64,000 nucleotides of DNA from Chitinophagaceae bacterium (GCA_016710745.1 JADJVB010000010.1:1178001-1242000); one strand, 5' to 3'. Positions 27,450 to 36,685 are shown, counted from the first letter of the stretch. The notes: generated by a model from the letters alone, not told the origin. Translations and numbers: made by a program.

Positions 27450-29146
27450 GTTTCGCTGGCGCGGATATCGATCACTTTAAGTTGCAGGCTTACGTTGCCA
27501 TTCCATTCGTTTTCATCAACAGTAAAAACAATATCAACCGGCTTTTTGAGTAAGGGAAATTTTTCGGCCAGGTTAAATCCGATCCCGGTAAACGAAAATC
27601 CATCCTGCTTTACCACAAAACGAATATGCAATTCCTTTACCACTTTGGAACTACCGGTGTCCTGTACCTGTTTTGCCACAAAAACCGGCCGCATATTGTC
27701 GGGGCCAAAGGGTTCCATCTGGCAAAGGATATTGTAGAAATTCTGGTTCAGGTCCTTAAAGGAAATTTCGGAGTCAATAATAATTTCGGGTATCAACAGG
27801 TGTTCGGGGATCGAACCGGCAACCACCTGTTCAAAGTGGGTGGCAAAGGCCTCAACATTTTCGGGTAACAGGGACAGGCCGGCCGCCGCAAAATGTCCGC
27901 CATAGCCCAGCAGCAGTTCGTGGCAGGCATGAACGGCTTCATATAGATTAAAACCGGGCACACTCCTGGCGCTGCCGGCAACAATATCACCACTTTGGGT
28001 TAACACAACGGTTGGCCGGTACCAGGTTTCGATCAGGCGGCTGGCAACAATACCAACTACGCCTTTGTGCCAGTGTTTTCGAAACACAACGGTGGTTTTT
28101 TTGTTTTGCAGAGCAGGGTTAGCCGCAATGATTTCAAGGGCTTCTTCGGTAATACTGCTGTCGGCTTCTTTTCGGTCGCTGTTATCGCTGTGCAGCATTT
28201 CGGCAAATTCCAGTGCTTTTGTATAATCGGCTTCAATAAATAATTGCACGGCTTTTTTTGCATCATCCATACGACCGGCCGCGTTCACCCTTGGTGCAAT
28301 TACAAACACCACATTATTGATCGACAATTTATTTTGTAGTCCTCCCAAAAAAATCAATGCTTTAACGCCCGGATTTGGATCGTTGTTTATTTTATCGAGG
28401 CCATAATAGGCCATGATCCTGTTTTCACCGGTAATGGGCACAATATCGGCCGCGATGGCAATGGCTACCAGATCGAGGTAACAATGATAATGTTCCGCAT
28501 CGATATTAAGTTCGATGGCCAGGGCGGTAATTAACTTAAAACCCACACCGCAGCCGCAGAGTTCTTTGTACGGATAACCACAGTCTTTCTGTTTGGCATT
28601 CAGAATAGCTACAGCGGGTGGTAATTCTTCGTCGGGTAAATGATGGTCGCAAACAATAAAATCGATATCCAGCGATTTGGCGTAACCGATCAGGTCAACC
28701 GATTTTATTCCGCAGTCCAGAGATATGATCAGTGAAAAATTTTGCTCTTTGGCAAAGTCGATGCCGATCTTACTGATACCATAGCCTTCTTTGTACCGGT
28801 GCGGGATATAAAAATCAATTAATGCCGGGTCGTAAATTTTACTGAGAAATTGGTACATACAGGCAACCGAAGTTGTTCCATCTACATCATAATCGCCAAA
28901 AACGAGTATTTTTTCTTTTTGGTCAAATGCGGCAAGGATACGCAACACGGCTTTTTTCATATCCTTCATCAGCATCGGGTCGTGCAGGTCGGCCAATTGT
29001 GGCCGGAAGAATAGTTTGGCCTTATCATAATCATCATACCCCCTGTTCGCCAGAATCCGGCATAGCGCCGGATTGATCTTCAGGGCCTGCTGCAGCGCCT
29101 CAGTTTTGCTGTCATCGGGTTTTAGTATTTTCCACCTTTTCTCCAT
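27446..29146 (-). CDS. recJ: Single-stranded-DNA-specific exonuclease RecJ
   Basis: A 566-aa DHH-family 5'-3' exonuclease acting in RecF-pathway recombination and mismatch repair. The phosphoesterase motifs are intact: VFGDYDVDGTTS (residues about 81-92), SLDCGIKS, CDHHLPDEE (DHH signature) and APRVNAAGRMDDA. The DHHA1 domain has GYGGHFAAAGLSL. A C-terminal OB-fold-like region completes the protein, and its length is typical (about 570 aa). The start codon lies directly after the polyprenyl synthase stop, and its own stop overlaps the methyltransferase start. Confidence 0.97.
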   Translation of the reverse strand: MEKRWKILKPDDSKTEALQQALKINPALCRILANRGYDDYDKAKLFFRPQLADLHDPMLMKDMKKAVLRILAAFDQKEKILVFGDYDVDGTTSVACMYQFLSKIYDPALIDFYIPHRYKEGYGISKIGIDFAKEQNFSLIISLDCGIKSVDLIGYAKSLDIDFIVCDHHLPDEELPPAVAILNAKQKDCGYPYKELCGCGVGFKLITALAIELNIDAEHYHCYLDLVAIAIAADIVPITGENRIMAYYGLDKINNDPNPGVKALIFLGGLQNKLSINNVVFVIAPRVNAAGRMDDAKKAVQLFIEADYTKALEFAEMLHSDNSDRKEADSSITEEALEIIAANPALQNKKTTVVFRKHWHKGVVGIVASRLIETWYRPTVVLTQSGDIVAGSARSVPGFNLYEAVHACHELLLGYGGHFAAAGLSLLPENVEAFATHFEQVVAGSIPEHLLIPEIIIDSEISFKDLNQNFYNILCQMEPFGPDNMRPVFVAKQVQDTGSSKVVKELHIRFVVKQDGFSFTGIGFNLAEKFPLLKKPVDIVFTVDENEWNGNVSLQLKVIDIRASET

Positions 29147-29147
29147 A

Positions 29148-30109
29148 TCAATATTTCCTGTCTGTTGTATAAAGCACCAGTTCTTCCAGCGCCTGTCTTA
29201 CCGGGCTGGCCGTAAATCCATGCAGGATTTCGAGGGCCTCATTTTTATACGTATTCATCTTTTCTGCTGCATACTGAATGCCTCCTGCGTCCACCACGGC
29301 ATCTATAATATACCTGAGTTTTTCCGGATTCCTGTTCTCGTTTTTAATGCTGTATATAAGTTTTCTTTTTTCGGAGGCCGAAACCTTGTTCAAGGTATAA
29401 ATAAGGGGAGCGTGAGTTTTTTTTCTTTAATATCGTTGCCGGTTGGTTTTCCAATATCGGCCTTACCATAGTCAAATAGATCATCTTTGATTTGAAAAGC
29501 AATGCCAACCTTTTCACCAAAAAGTTTCATTTTTTCAGTTATGGTTTCATCTTTACTGGTACTATAAGCGCCAATGGCACAGGCCGATGACAGGAGTGAT
29601 GCTGTTTTACAGCGAATGATCTCAAAATATATTGCTTCATTGAGATTTAATTTTCGTGATTTTTGCAGTTGCAATAATTCTCCTTCGCTCATTTGTTTTA
29701 CGGCGTCTGAAAGAATATGCAGGTGCCTGAAATCATTATTGGAGGTTGCCAGTAACAGGCCTTTCGAAAGCAGGTAATCGCCCACCAATACCGCAATTTT
29801 TTTATTCCAGAGCGCGTTTATCGAAAAAAAACCTCTGCGTTCCAGTGAGTCGTCAACAACATCATCGTGCACCAGGGTAGCCGTATGTAACAATTCAACC
29901 AGGGCAGCTGCCCGGTAGGTACTTTCGTTTATTTCGCCATGTAATTTGGCGCTTAAAAAAACAAACATGGGTCTTAATTGCTTCCCTTTTCGCTTAATGA
30001 TATATTTCATGATCATGTCCAGCGAAGTGGTTTCACTTTTAACCGATTCGGCAAATTTTTTTTCAAAAATTTTCAATTCAGCTCCAATTATATCATTAAC
30101 AAAATTCAT
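29148..30109 (-). pseudogene. Long-chain polyprenyl diphosphate synthase, split by one frameshift
   Basis: Two frames (30109-29390 and 29393-29148) form one trans-isoprenyl diphosphate synthase of about 324 aa. The first carries HDDVVDDSLERRG (first Asp-rich motif), GDYLLSKG and FQIKDDLFDYG (second Asp-rich motif). The second carries the helical C-terminus (DAGGIQYAAEKMN). At the junction the minus strand reads CTCCCCTTATTTATACC; a fifth C restores LTLPLIYTLNKVS and one open frame. The affected run is GGGG at 29405-29408 on the plus strand. The enzyme makes the isoprenoid tail of menaquinone or the undecaprenyl carrier and is usually essential. A sequencing indel is therefore more likely than true loss. 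Cotranscribed with recJ. Confidence 0.88.
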
Positions 30110-30242
30110 GTGTATCAGTCGCCCATTGCGATTTTAATAACAAAATAAATTCAATAGAATGCAACGAAAATACTAATTACCCCGTCTTGGAAACTACATT
30201 AGCCGAATTATTTTGATATAGCCCAAATAAATAATAAAAAAC

Positions 30243-30273
30243 TTTGATTATTAGGCTGTAATTGATATTTTTG
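30243..30273 (+). promoter_or_regulatory. Promoter of the OmpA-like porin gene
   Basis: TTTG at 30243-30246 and TATTTTTG at 30266-30273 are separated by exactly 19 nt, a textbook Bacteroidota promoter. The leader to the ATG at 30322 is about 45 nt. Confidence 0.8.
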
Positions 30274-30321
30274 CTGTAATATTATCAAATACGTATTGAA
30301 AATTTTCTTAATTAACTAATT

Positions 30322-32010
30322 ATGATTACCAAAAAGTACCGATTCCTTTTAACCGGAATATTATGTTTGTTTCTTGCAACAGGTGTTCAGGCACAGGTTG
30401 GGGGATTTGGGAGCGTGTATGACTCCTCTGTAATAACCAAGAAAAGAATGAATCAACAAAATCAATTTTGGGATGGCTCATATAATTTCCCTGCAAAACC
30501 ACGCAATATGTGGGAAATTGGTGCCTCAATAGGTTTGTTTCACGTGAGCAGTGATGTAAGCGTTGTTCCTTTTGTGTTTCCCAGTTTTGAAGCGCATATC
30601 CGTAAAGCATTCGGTTATGTATTTTCTGTAAGGCTGCAGTATTTAAATGCAAAAGGCCAGGGCTTAAATTATAATATTGCCCAGAATTTTCTGAAAAACC
30701 CGGCCTGGAATTTAAATATAGCCGATCCGGCCCAACGTTATTTTGCGCCCGATGCATTGATTAATTCCTCTACAACCGGGCTTACGGTTAATACCGATCA
30801 TGCCGGAAATGTAAGAACTGGAGACCCGGATGTGGTTTATTATAACTATCAAACCCGCCTGCAGGATCTGGGGTTACAGGGTATCGTTACCTTGAACAAT
30901 ATTCGTTTTCACAAAAAGAAAACCGGTATCGTGATTTATGGTGGTGCCGGTGTGGGTGTTTCCGTCTTTAAAACGATGGTTAATGCTTTAGATGAGAATG
31001 GAAATAACTATCGTGCCTTGTTTAATGCTACCAATGCTAAATACGGTGCTGGCACCTATAAGCAACGTAAGGATATTTTGAAAGATCTGAAAGCGGGTAT
31101 GGATAAAACCTACGAAACAGAAGCTGAAGCTGAAGGAAGTCGCAGACCAATATTTGGAAAAGACAAAACCCTGAAGCCTTCCGGTACTGTTATTGCCGGT
31201 GTGGCCATTCGTTTGGGTAAAAGAGTTAACCTGGCCATTGAAGACAGGTTTACTTTTGTAAAAACAGATCTGGTTGATGGTCAGCGCTGGCAGGAACATG
31301 CCTGGGGCGATGCTGCTTTAACCCGTGATTTCGATTCGTACAATTATGCATCTATCGGTTTAAACCTGAATCTTGGTGGAAAATCTGTTGAACCATTATG
31401 GTGGGTTAATCCATTGGATTATGCCTATGATGAGTTAAGAAATCACCGTAATGTTAAGATACCTAAGAACGATTGTAATGATGGAGACGGAGATGGTGTT
31501 TGTGATCATTTAGATCGCGAGCCCAATACACCGGCCGGTTGCCCCGTTGATACCCATGGTGTAACACTGGATACCGATGGTGATGGTGTTCCTGATTGTA
31601 AGGATAAGCAGAAAATTACGCCTACCGAGTGTCAGCCTGTTAATGCTGATGGTGTTGGTAAGTGTCCTGATCCTGAGTGTTGTAAGAATCCCGTTGTGGT
31701 AACACCGCCTGCAGTTTGTCCTTGCGATTATCCAACACTGATCTACAAAGGCAATACCAGCGGTTTATCAAACGACAATAAGGATATGCTGGCAACAGTA
31801 GCTGCTAAAATGAAAGCAAATCCCAATTGTAATATCTCAATTTATGGGTATCCTGAGGCTTCTAAGGCTTCTCAGGCCAATTGCCAGAAGAGATTAGAAA
31901 CAATTAAAATATATATGATTGAGAAATTGAACATCAGTGCCGACAGAATAAATACCAATTGTGAAGTTGGTGGTGGCGATAAGAATTCGGTTGATGTGAA
32001 GTGTAATTGA
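30322..32010 (+). CDS. OmpA-family outer-membrane protein with thrombospondin type 3 repeats
   Basis: A 562-aa protein with a signal peptide (cleavage after GVQAQ, near residue 27). An N-terminal beta-barrel of about 350 residues has alternating strands (MWEIGASIGLFHVSSDV, NYASIGLNLNLGG). Calcium-binding thrombospondin-3-like repeats follow (DCNDGDGDGVCDHLDREP, DTDGDGVPDCKDK), then a Cys-rich spacer (CPDPECC). The C-terminal OmpA-like domain (residues about 470-562) would bind peptidoglycan. This is the standard abundant porin-anchor architecture in Bacteroidota. It is monocistronic, with a strong promoter at 30243-30273 and terminator at 32029-32064, consistent with high expression. Confidence 0.92.
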   Translation: MITKKYRFLLTGILCLFLATGVQAQVGGFGSVYDSSVITKKRMNQQNQFWDGSYNFPAKPRNMWEIGASIGLFHVSSDVSVVPFVFPSFEAHIRKAFGYVFSVRLQYLNAKGQGLNYNIAQNFLKNPAWNLNIADPAQRYFAPDALINSSTTGLTVNTDHAGNVRTGDPDVVYYNYQTRLQDLGLQGIVTLNNIRFHKKKTGIVIYGGAGVGVSVFKTMVNALDENGNNYRALFNATNAKYGAGTYKQRKDILKDLKAGMDKTYETEAEAEGSRRPIFGKDKTLKPSGTVIAGVAIRLGKRVNLAIEDRFTFVKTDLVDGQRWQEHAWGDAALTRDFDSYNYASIGLNLNLGGKSVEPLWWVNPLDYAYDELRNHRNVKIPKNDCNDGDGDGVCDHLDREPNTPAGCPVDTHGVTLDTDGDGVPDCKDKQKITPTECQPVNADGVGKCPDPECCKNPVVVTPPAVCPCDYPTLIYKGNTSGLSNDNKDMLATVAAKMKANPNCNISIYGYPEASKASQANCQKRLETIKIYMIEKLNISADRINTNCEVGGGDKNSVDVKCN

Positions 32011-32028
32011 TCAATACATTAATACGAC

Positions 32029-32064
32029 AACAACAGCCCCCCGGTTTCCGGGGGGCTGTTGTTT
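32029..32064 (+). terminator. Strong terminator after the OmpA-like gene
   Basis: A perfect 16-bp stem with a C6/G6 core (32029-32044 with 32048-32063) and a TTT loop, beginning 18 bp after the stop codon. Confidence 0.92.
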
Positions 32065-32152
32065 AAAAAGGCCTAAAGCACGCTTTATCAAATCATTAAC
32101 TGCTCTTTTTTGGCTATTTATATAATTACGGGCATTTTTGAGTTATTTACGT

Positions 32153-32160
32153 TAATTTTG
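32153..32160 (+). promoter_or_regulatory. -7 element (TAATTTTG) only 8 bp before the bamD start codon
   Basis: A perfect TAnnTTTG ends at 32160 and the bamD ATG is at 32169, so the transcript would have at most a few leader bases. No clear -33 at the usual distance. Confidence 0.5.
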
Positions 32161-32168
32161 CACCCTTT

Positions 32169-32999
32169 ATGAGAGTATTTAAATTATTTTTATCGTTTGC
32201 TTTTTTGGTTGTACTGCTGTCATCCTGCAATAATTATAACAAGATTACGAAAAGCAAGGATTATGAGTACAAACTTAAAATGGCCGATGAATTGTATAGC
32301 AAGGGTAAGTACCGGATTGCTCAACAATTATACGAGGAGTTGTTTCCGGTCATGAAAGGTACCACCCGGTTCGAAGACATGTACTATAAAGACGCGTATT
32401 GTTTTTATTATATGGAAAGCTACGCCGACGCCGAAAGCCTGTTTAAAGGTTTTTTAGAAGTCTTTCCAAACAGCCCCAAAGCAGAGGAAGTGGATTATAT
32501 GCGTTCGTTTTGTTTTTACAAACAATCGCCTAAGTTAGAGCTGGAACAGGTGAATACGGTAAAGGCGATGGGTATGATGCAGACTTTTATAAATACCCAT
32601 CCCGGATCGGAACGAAACAAAGACGCTTCGGATATTATTGATAAATGCAGGGCGAAGCTGGAACAGAAGGAACAACGCGCTGCCGATCTGTATTATAATA
32701 TGGGGCAGTACCGGGCAGCAGCACTGGCTTTTACCAATTTGATGAACAACTATCCCGAGTCGGAGAGTGGTGAAGCCTATAAATTGAAATCAGTTAAGTC
32801 TTATTATAAATTTGCCAAACTGAGTATACGGGAAAAGCAAATTGAACGGTATGAAAAAGTAACGGAAGAATACCAGGATTTCATCGACCGTTATCCCGAA
32901 AGCAAATTATTAAAAGAAGCAGAAAGTTTTAGTAACCTAAGTCAAAATCAAATTAAAGTTATAAAATATGAGCAAACTCAGACGTCAGCTAAGCGCTAG
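32169..32999 (+). CDS. bamD: Outer-membrane assembly lipoprotein BamD
   Basis: A 276-aa lipoprotein: the signal peptide ends in LLSSCNN, with the lipidated Cys near residue 20. Five TPR-like helical repeats follow (KMADELYSKGKYRIAQQLYE, SYADAESLFKGFLEVFPNSP, NMGQYRAAALAFTNLMNNYP), as in BamD, the essential partner of BamA in folding outer-membrane proteins. The order bamD-rpoZ-coaBC-porD is conserved in Bacteroidota, supporting the name. The last 32 bp overlap rpoZ, so the two are translationally coupled. The start codon lies only 8 bp after a -7 element, implying a nearly leaderless mRNA. Confidence 0.93.
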   Translation: MRVFKLFLSFAFLVVLLSSCNNYNKITKSKDYEYKLKMADELYSKGKYRIAQQLYEELFPVMKGTTRFEDMYYKDAYCFYYMESYADAESLFKGFLEVFPNSPKAEEVDYMRSFCFYKQSPKLELEQVNTVKAMGMMQTFINTHPGSERNKDASDIIDKCRAKLEQKEQRAADLYYNMGQYRAAALAFTNLMNNYPESESGEAYKLKSVKSYYKFAKLSIREKQIERYEKVTEEYQDFIDRYPESKLLKEAESFSNLSQNQIKVIKYEQTQTSAKR

Positions 33000-33309
33000 T
33001 ACCAGCAGTGTTGTTGAACCAAAGAAATTATCTGATATTAAAGAAAAAACAGGTAATCTGTACGAATCAATAGCCATCATTGCAAAAAGGGCAAACCAGA
33101 TCAATATTACATTGAAGGAAGAATTGCATAATAAGCTGGAAGAGTTTGCCAGTCATACTGACAGCCTGGAAGAAATTCATGAAAATAAAGAGCAGATTGA
33201 AATTTCAAAAGCCTATGAGCGCATGCCCAACCCGGCTTTATTGGCTACACAGGAGTTTATGGAGGATAAAGTGTATTTCCGCAGAAACGACGAAGATCTG
33301 TTCAGTTAA
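32968..33309 (+). CDS. rpoZ: RNA polymerase omega subunit (Bacteroidota type)
   Basis: A 113-aa protein with the Rpb6/omega signature in the centre: GNLYESIAIIAKRANQI (residues about 31-47). The C-terminal part (EQIEISKAYERMPNPALLAT) is the usual Bacteroidota extension. It stabilises the beta' subunit in RNA polymerase. The start lies inside the bamD gene (32-bp overlap, different frame), a gene pair kept across the phylum. A terminator follows at 33361-33394. Confidence 0.88.
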   Translation: MSKLRRQLSASTSSVVEPKKLSDIKEKTGNLYESIAIIAKRANQINITLKEELHNKLEEFASHTDSLEEIHENKEQIEISKAYERMPNPALLATQEFMEDKVYFRRNDEDLFS

Positions 33310-33360
33310 TTTATAACCTGCATTTTAGCATCTTATTTAGTTAAGAAGTCATAATTTTAA

Positions 33361-33394
33361 CCCCGCACGGCCTTAAATGCCTGCGGGGTATTTT
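33361..33394 (+). terminator. Terminator or attenuator directly abutting coaBC
   Basis: CCCCGCA-c-GGC and GCC-TGCGGGG pair around CTTAAAT and are followed by TATTTTT. The T-run ends 1 bp before the coaBC ATG at 33396. Readthrough transcripts would put the start codon at the foot of the hairpin, so it could also modulate coaBC translation (inference). Confidence 0.75.
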
Positions 33395-33395
33395 T

Positions 33396-34595
33396 ATGTT
33401 ACAAAATAAAAAGATTTTATTGGGAGTTAGCGGCAGTATTGCCGCCTATAAATCGGCGGTATTAACCAGGCTGTTGGTAAAAGCAGGCGCCGAAGTGAAG
33501 ATCGTTATGACAGATGCAGCAAAAGATTTTGTAACACCATTGTCGTTGTCCACCTTATCAAAAAACCCGGTGCTGGCTGGTTTGACTGAAAACGATTCCT
33601 GGGCCAACCACGTGATGCTTGGGCGCTGGGCAGATATAATGTTGATTGCGCCGTTAAGTTGTAATACGCTGTCTAAAATGGCAAGTGGGGCCTGTGATAA
33701 CCTGTTGATGGCAGTCTATCTGTCGGCCACCTGCCCGGTGGTTGTAGCGCCGGCCATGGATGAAGATATGTGGCTGCACCAAACCACTAAAAAAAACCTG
33801 GAAACGATCCGGGCAAATGGTAACTATATTATTCCGGTAGAAAATGGGGAACTGGCCAGTGGATTAACCGGCGAGGGAAGAATGGCAGAGCCCGAATCGA
33901 TCATTAAATGGGTAGAGGATTTTTTTTTTAGGGAGAAGGAATTAGCGGGAAAAAAAATATTGGTAACAGCCGGGCCAACCTATGAACAAATAGACCCGGT
34001 ACGTTTTATCGGAAACCATTCATCGGGTAAAATGGGCGTAGCCATTGCCGAAGAAATGAATAAGCGGGGCGGAGAGGTTACCCTGGTGCTGGGGCCATCC
34101 AATATAGCTGTGAACGGCGGCATTACACTAATTAAAGTAAAATCGGCAGCCGATATGCTCGAGGTCTGCGAAAATGTATTTTCCTCGACCGATATCGCCA
34201 TTATGAGCGCTGCCGTTGCCGATTATACACCGGTACAGGTGGCTGATAAAAAGATCAAGAAAGCAGGGAGCGAACTGGCCATAACATTAACACAAACAAA
34301 AGATATTTTAAAAACACTGGGTGAAAATAAAACAGAAAACCAGGTATTGGTAGGCTTTGCACTTGAAACCAATGATGAAGAGGAAAATGCACTGAAGAAA
34401 CTGCGATCAAAAAATGCCGACATGATCGTGTTGAATTCATTGCAGGATGCCGGTGCCGGTTTTGGGCTCGATACCAACAAAATCACTATTTTTGATAAAA
34501 GCGGCCAGCGGTTTCCTTTTGAAGTTAAATCGAAAAAAGAAGTGGCCACAGATATTGTAAATACCATCATTCAACAATTTTATGCGAAAAATTAG
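33396..34595 (+). CDS. coaBC: Bifunctional phosphopantothenoylcysteine decarboxylase / synthetase
   Basis: A 399-aa fusion enzyme of coenzyme A synthesis. The N-terminal flavin-dependent decarboxylase (CoaC, residues 1-180) shows LLGVSGSIAAYKS, the PASANT-like APLSCNTLSKMASGACDNLL and the PAMDEDMW motif. The C-terminal CTP-dependent synthetase (CoaB) shows VTAGPTYEQIDPVRFIGNHS, MSAAVADY and LVGFALETND. Length is typical. The start sits directly behind a terminator-like hairpin (33361-33394). The last 14 bp overlap the porD-like gene. Confidence 0.97.
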   Translation: MLQNKKILLGVSGSIAAYKSAVLTRLLVKAGAEVKIVMTDAAKDFVTPLSLSTLSKNPVLAGLTENDSWANHVMLGRWADIMLIAPLSCNTLSKMASGACDNLLMAVYLSATCPVVVAPAMDEDMWLHQTTKKNLETIRANGNYIIPVENGELASGLTGEGRMAEPESIIKWVEDFFFREKELAGKKILVTAGPTYEQIDPVRFIGNHSSGKMGVAIAEEMNKRGGEVTLVLGPSNIAVNGGITLIKVKSAADMLEVCENVFSSTDIAIMSAAVADYTPVQVADKKIKKAGSELAITLTQTKDILKTLGENKTENQVLVGFALETNDEEENALKKLRSKNADMIVLNSLQDAGAGFGLDTNKITIFDKSGQRFPFEVKSKKEVATDIVNTIIQQFYAKN

Positions 34596-35499
34596 TTCCC
34601 TATTCATACTGGCCTTTGTTTGTAAAATTTCATTGGCGCAGGAGTTAAAAGCCAATGTAACCGTGGCGAGTAACCAGGTGGGCAATAATGTGAACCAAAA
34701 CGTTTTTCGTACCCTGCAAACGGCCTTGAATACTTTTTTAAATACCCGCAAATGGACAGGCGATAATTTTCAACAGAACGAAAGAATTGATTGCAGCTTT
34801 TTCATTAACCTGCAGTCAACCGGCGATCTGAATGTGTACAATGCATCCCTGACGATACAGGCGGCCCGGCCGGTTTTCAATACCAGCTACCTGTCGCCCA
34901 TCATTAATTTTAAAGACGACAATGTCATTTTCAAGTACCTGGAATTTCAACAACTCGATTTTAACGAAAACCGGGTAACAGGCTCAGATGCCCTGGTGTC
35001 GAACCTCACGGCGGTTATAGCCTATTATGCGTATATGATATTGGCATTCGACTATGCCTCTTTTGCGCCGCGTGGCGGCGACCTGTATTTTCAAAAAGCA
35101 ATGAATATTGTAAACAATGCGCCCGACGGCCGGGGTATTTCGGGGTGGAAAGCATTTGACAGCCAGCGTAACCGGTACTGGCTGGTAGAGAATATGATCA
35201 ACAGCCGCTATACCATTATGCATGATGTATATTATAATTATTACCGCCAGGGAATGGATAAATTATACGAAGATGAAAATGCAGCCCGGGCAGAAGTATT
35301 GAATGTGCTGAACCTGCTGAATAATTTCAACAACGATAACCCCAATAAAATGATCCAGCAGTTTTTCTTCCAGGGTAAATCAACCGAACTGATAAAAATT
35401 TTTGCCAAGGGCCCGCAACAGGATAAGCTGCGGGCTTCCGAAATGCTGCAACGACTGGATATTACCAATGCGGCCAAGTATAAAGACGAACTGAAATGA
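34582..35499 (+). CDS. porD: DUF4835 protein, type IX secretion-associated PorD
   Basis: A 305-aa exported protein (signal peptide ending ISLAQE, near residue 19) of the DUF4835 family, which is named PorD after its association with the type IX secretion system. Conserved stretches include RTLQTALNTFLNTRKWT near residue 45, SNLTAVIAYYAYMILAFDYA near 138 and SRYTIMHDVYYNYYRQGMD near 210. It is predicted to be periplasmic or attached to the outer membrane; its precise task in secretion is unsettled. It overlaps coaBC (14 bp) and the following DUF4296 gene (4 bp), as in related genomes. A sorting-domain cargo at 19290-24611 supports a working secretion system. Confidence 0.88.
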   Translation: MRKISSLFILAFVCKISLAQELKANVTVASNQVGNNVNQNVFRTLQTALNTFLNTRKWTGDNFQQNERIDCSFFINLQSTGDLNVYNASLTIQAARPVFNTSYLSPIINFKDDNVIFKYLEFQQLDFNENRVTGSDALVSNLTAVIAYYAYMILAFDYASFAPRGGDLYFQKAMNIVNNAPDGRGISGWKAFDSQRNRYWLVENMINSRYTIMHDVYYNYYRQGMDKLYEDENAARAEVLNVLNLLNNFNNDNPNKMIQQFFFQGKSTELIKIFAKGPQQDKLRASEMLQRLDITNAAKYKDELK

Positions 35500-35852
35500 T
35501 GCGGATATTTATTTTTCTGTTGTGCATGTACATACTCCCTTCCTGCGGAAACAAAGAAGAAATACCTGCCGGAATCTTGAAACCCGAAATAATGCAGGCC
35601 GTGCTGTGGGATGTGATCAGGGCCGATGCATTTACTACTGATTTCATCGCGAGAGATACATCGAAAAATGCCGGTGAGGAAAATATTAAATTGCAGCAAC
35701 AGGTATTTGCCATCCATAAAGTAACTAAGGGCGATTTTTATAAAAGCTACGATTATTACAAAGACAATCCTACCAGGTTTAAAGAACTGATGGATACGAT
35801 GATCAAACGGGTAGAACTGGCGGATAAAACGAAACCAATTATTGAAAATTAA
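35496..35852 (+). CDS. DUF4296 lipoprotein
   Basis: A 118-aa small lipoprotein with lipobox LPSCGN (Cys near residue 17). The body matches DUF4296 by its characteristic pattern LKPEIMQAVLWDVIRADAF and a helical YYKDNPTRFKELMDTMI segment. It is expected in the periplasm, anchored in a membrane. It is coupled to porD by an ATGA overlap and followed after 12 bp by the CoA-transferase genes. The function of the family is unknown; the recurring link to porD may hint at envelope or secretion work. Confidence 0.8.
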   Translation: MMRIFIFLLCMYILPSCGNKEEIPAGILKPEIMQAVLWDVIRADAFTTDFIARDTSKNAGEENIKLQQQVFAIHKVTKGDFYKSYDYYKDNPTRFKELMDTMIKRVELADKTKPIIEN

Positions 35853-35864
35853 GCGGAAGAAAAA

Positions 35865-36584
35865 ATGAATAAAGTATACAAAGATGCAGCAGCTGCCGTG
35901 GCCGACATAAACGACGGTGCCGTTTTAATGCTGGGCGGTTTTGGATTATGTGGTATACCCGAGAACAGCATTACCGCCCTGGTAAAAAAAGGTCCTAAAA
36001 ACCTCACTTGTATTTCAAACAATGCGGGTGTGGATGATTTTGGTATCGGACTGATGCTGCAGCAGAAGCAGGTGAAAAAAATGATCTCCTCCTACGTAGG
36101 AGAAAATGCGGAGTTTGAACGTCAGTTGTTAAGCGGCGAACTGGAAGTGGAACTGATACCCCAGGGTACCCTGGCAACCCGTTGCATGGCTGCCGGTTAT
36201 GGTATGCCCGCCATTTTTACACCCGCCGGTGTGGGAACCGAAGTGGCCGAAGGAAAAGAATCGAGGGTGTTTAATGATAAGGAATATTTACTGGAATATG
36301 CATTCGAAGCCGACTTTGCCATTGTAAAAGCCTGGAAGGGTGATACCGATGGCAATTTGATTTTTAAGGCAACGGCACGCAATTTTAATCCATTGATGGC
36401 TATGGTCGGTAAAATAACCATTGCCGAAGTGGAAGAACTCGTACAGCCGGGCGCGTTAGACCCCAATGAGATACATACACCGGGCATATACGTGCACCGA
36501 ATATTTCAGGGGACCGATTATGAGAAAAGGATCGAGCAAAGAACTACGGCGCCGGCCCCCTCCGCCCCCGAAGGGGGGACTTGA
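35865..36584 (+). CDS. scoA: 3-oxoacid CoA-transferase subunit A
   Basis: A 239-aa alpha subunit of a succinyl-CoA:3-oxoacid CoA transferase-type enzyme. It has the GGFGLCGIPENSI glycine-rich motif (residues about 25-37) and the NAGVDDFGIGLML and GTLATRCMAAGYGMPAIFTPAGVGT motifs spread through the middle. With subunit B it moves CoA between succinate and acetoacetate in ketone body or branched-chain degradation. The last 11 residues (APAPSAPEGGT) are Pro/Ala-rich and lie in a C/G-rich inverted repeat that continues into the spacer, so a repeat insertion seems to have rewritten the C-terminus. Confidence 0.93.
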   Translation: MNKVYKDAAAAVADINDGAVLMLGGFGLCGIPENSITALVKKGPKNLTCISNNAGVDDFGIGLMLQQKQVKKMISSYVGENAEFERQLLSGELEVELIPQGTLATRCMAAGYGMPAIFTPAGVGTEVAEGKESRVFNDKEYLLEYAFEADFAIVKAWKGDTDGNLIFKATARNFNPLMAMVGKITIAEVEELVQPGALDPNEIHTPGIYVHRIFQGTDYEKRIEQRTTAPAPSAPEGGT

Positions 36585-36685
36585 GAGTCTGACGACTAAG
36601 TGTAGCTTCCGATTTTTCCGGGGTTAAAAAATGGTTGCATAATTATATAATCTTAAAACAAAGTTCTCCTTTAGGGGACGGGGTA
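36549..36685. repeat. REP-like palindromic repeats between scoA and scoB
   Basis: A C-run/G-run inverted repeat (CCCCC near 36570, GAAGGGGGG near 36575) overlaps the scoA 3' end. A second fragment, CTCCTTTAGGGGACGGGG (about 36666-36683), ends 5 bp before the scoB start. The second resembles the repeat at 61388-61420 (CTCTCCTTTGGAGAGGGG). These are typical dispersed intergenic palindromes. Confidence 0.5.

Noticed and set aside
26730..29471. Plus-strand frames over the methyltransferase, recJ and polyprenyl synthase genes
   Set aside because: They are shadows of well-conserved minus-strand genes with clear motifs.
30326..30757. 143-codon minus-strand frame inside the OmpA-like gene
   Set aside because: Opposite strand of a clear signal-peptide and barrel coding region; no motif of its own.
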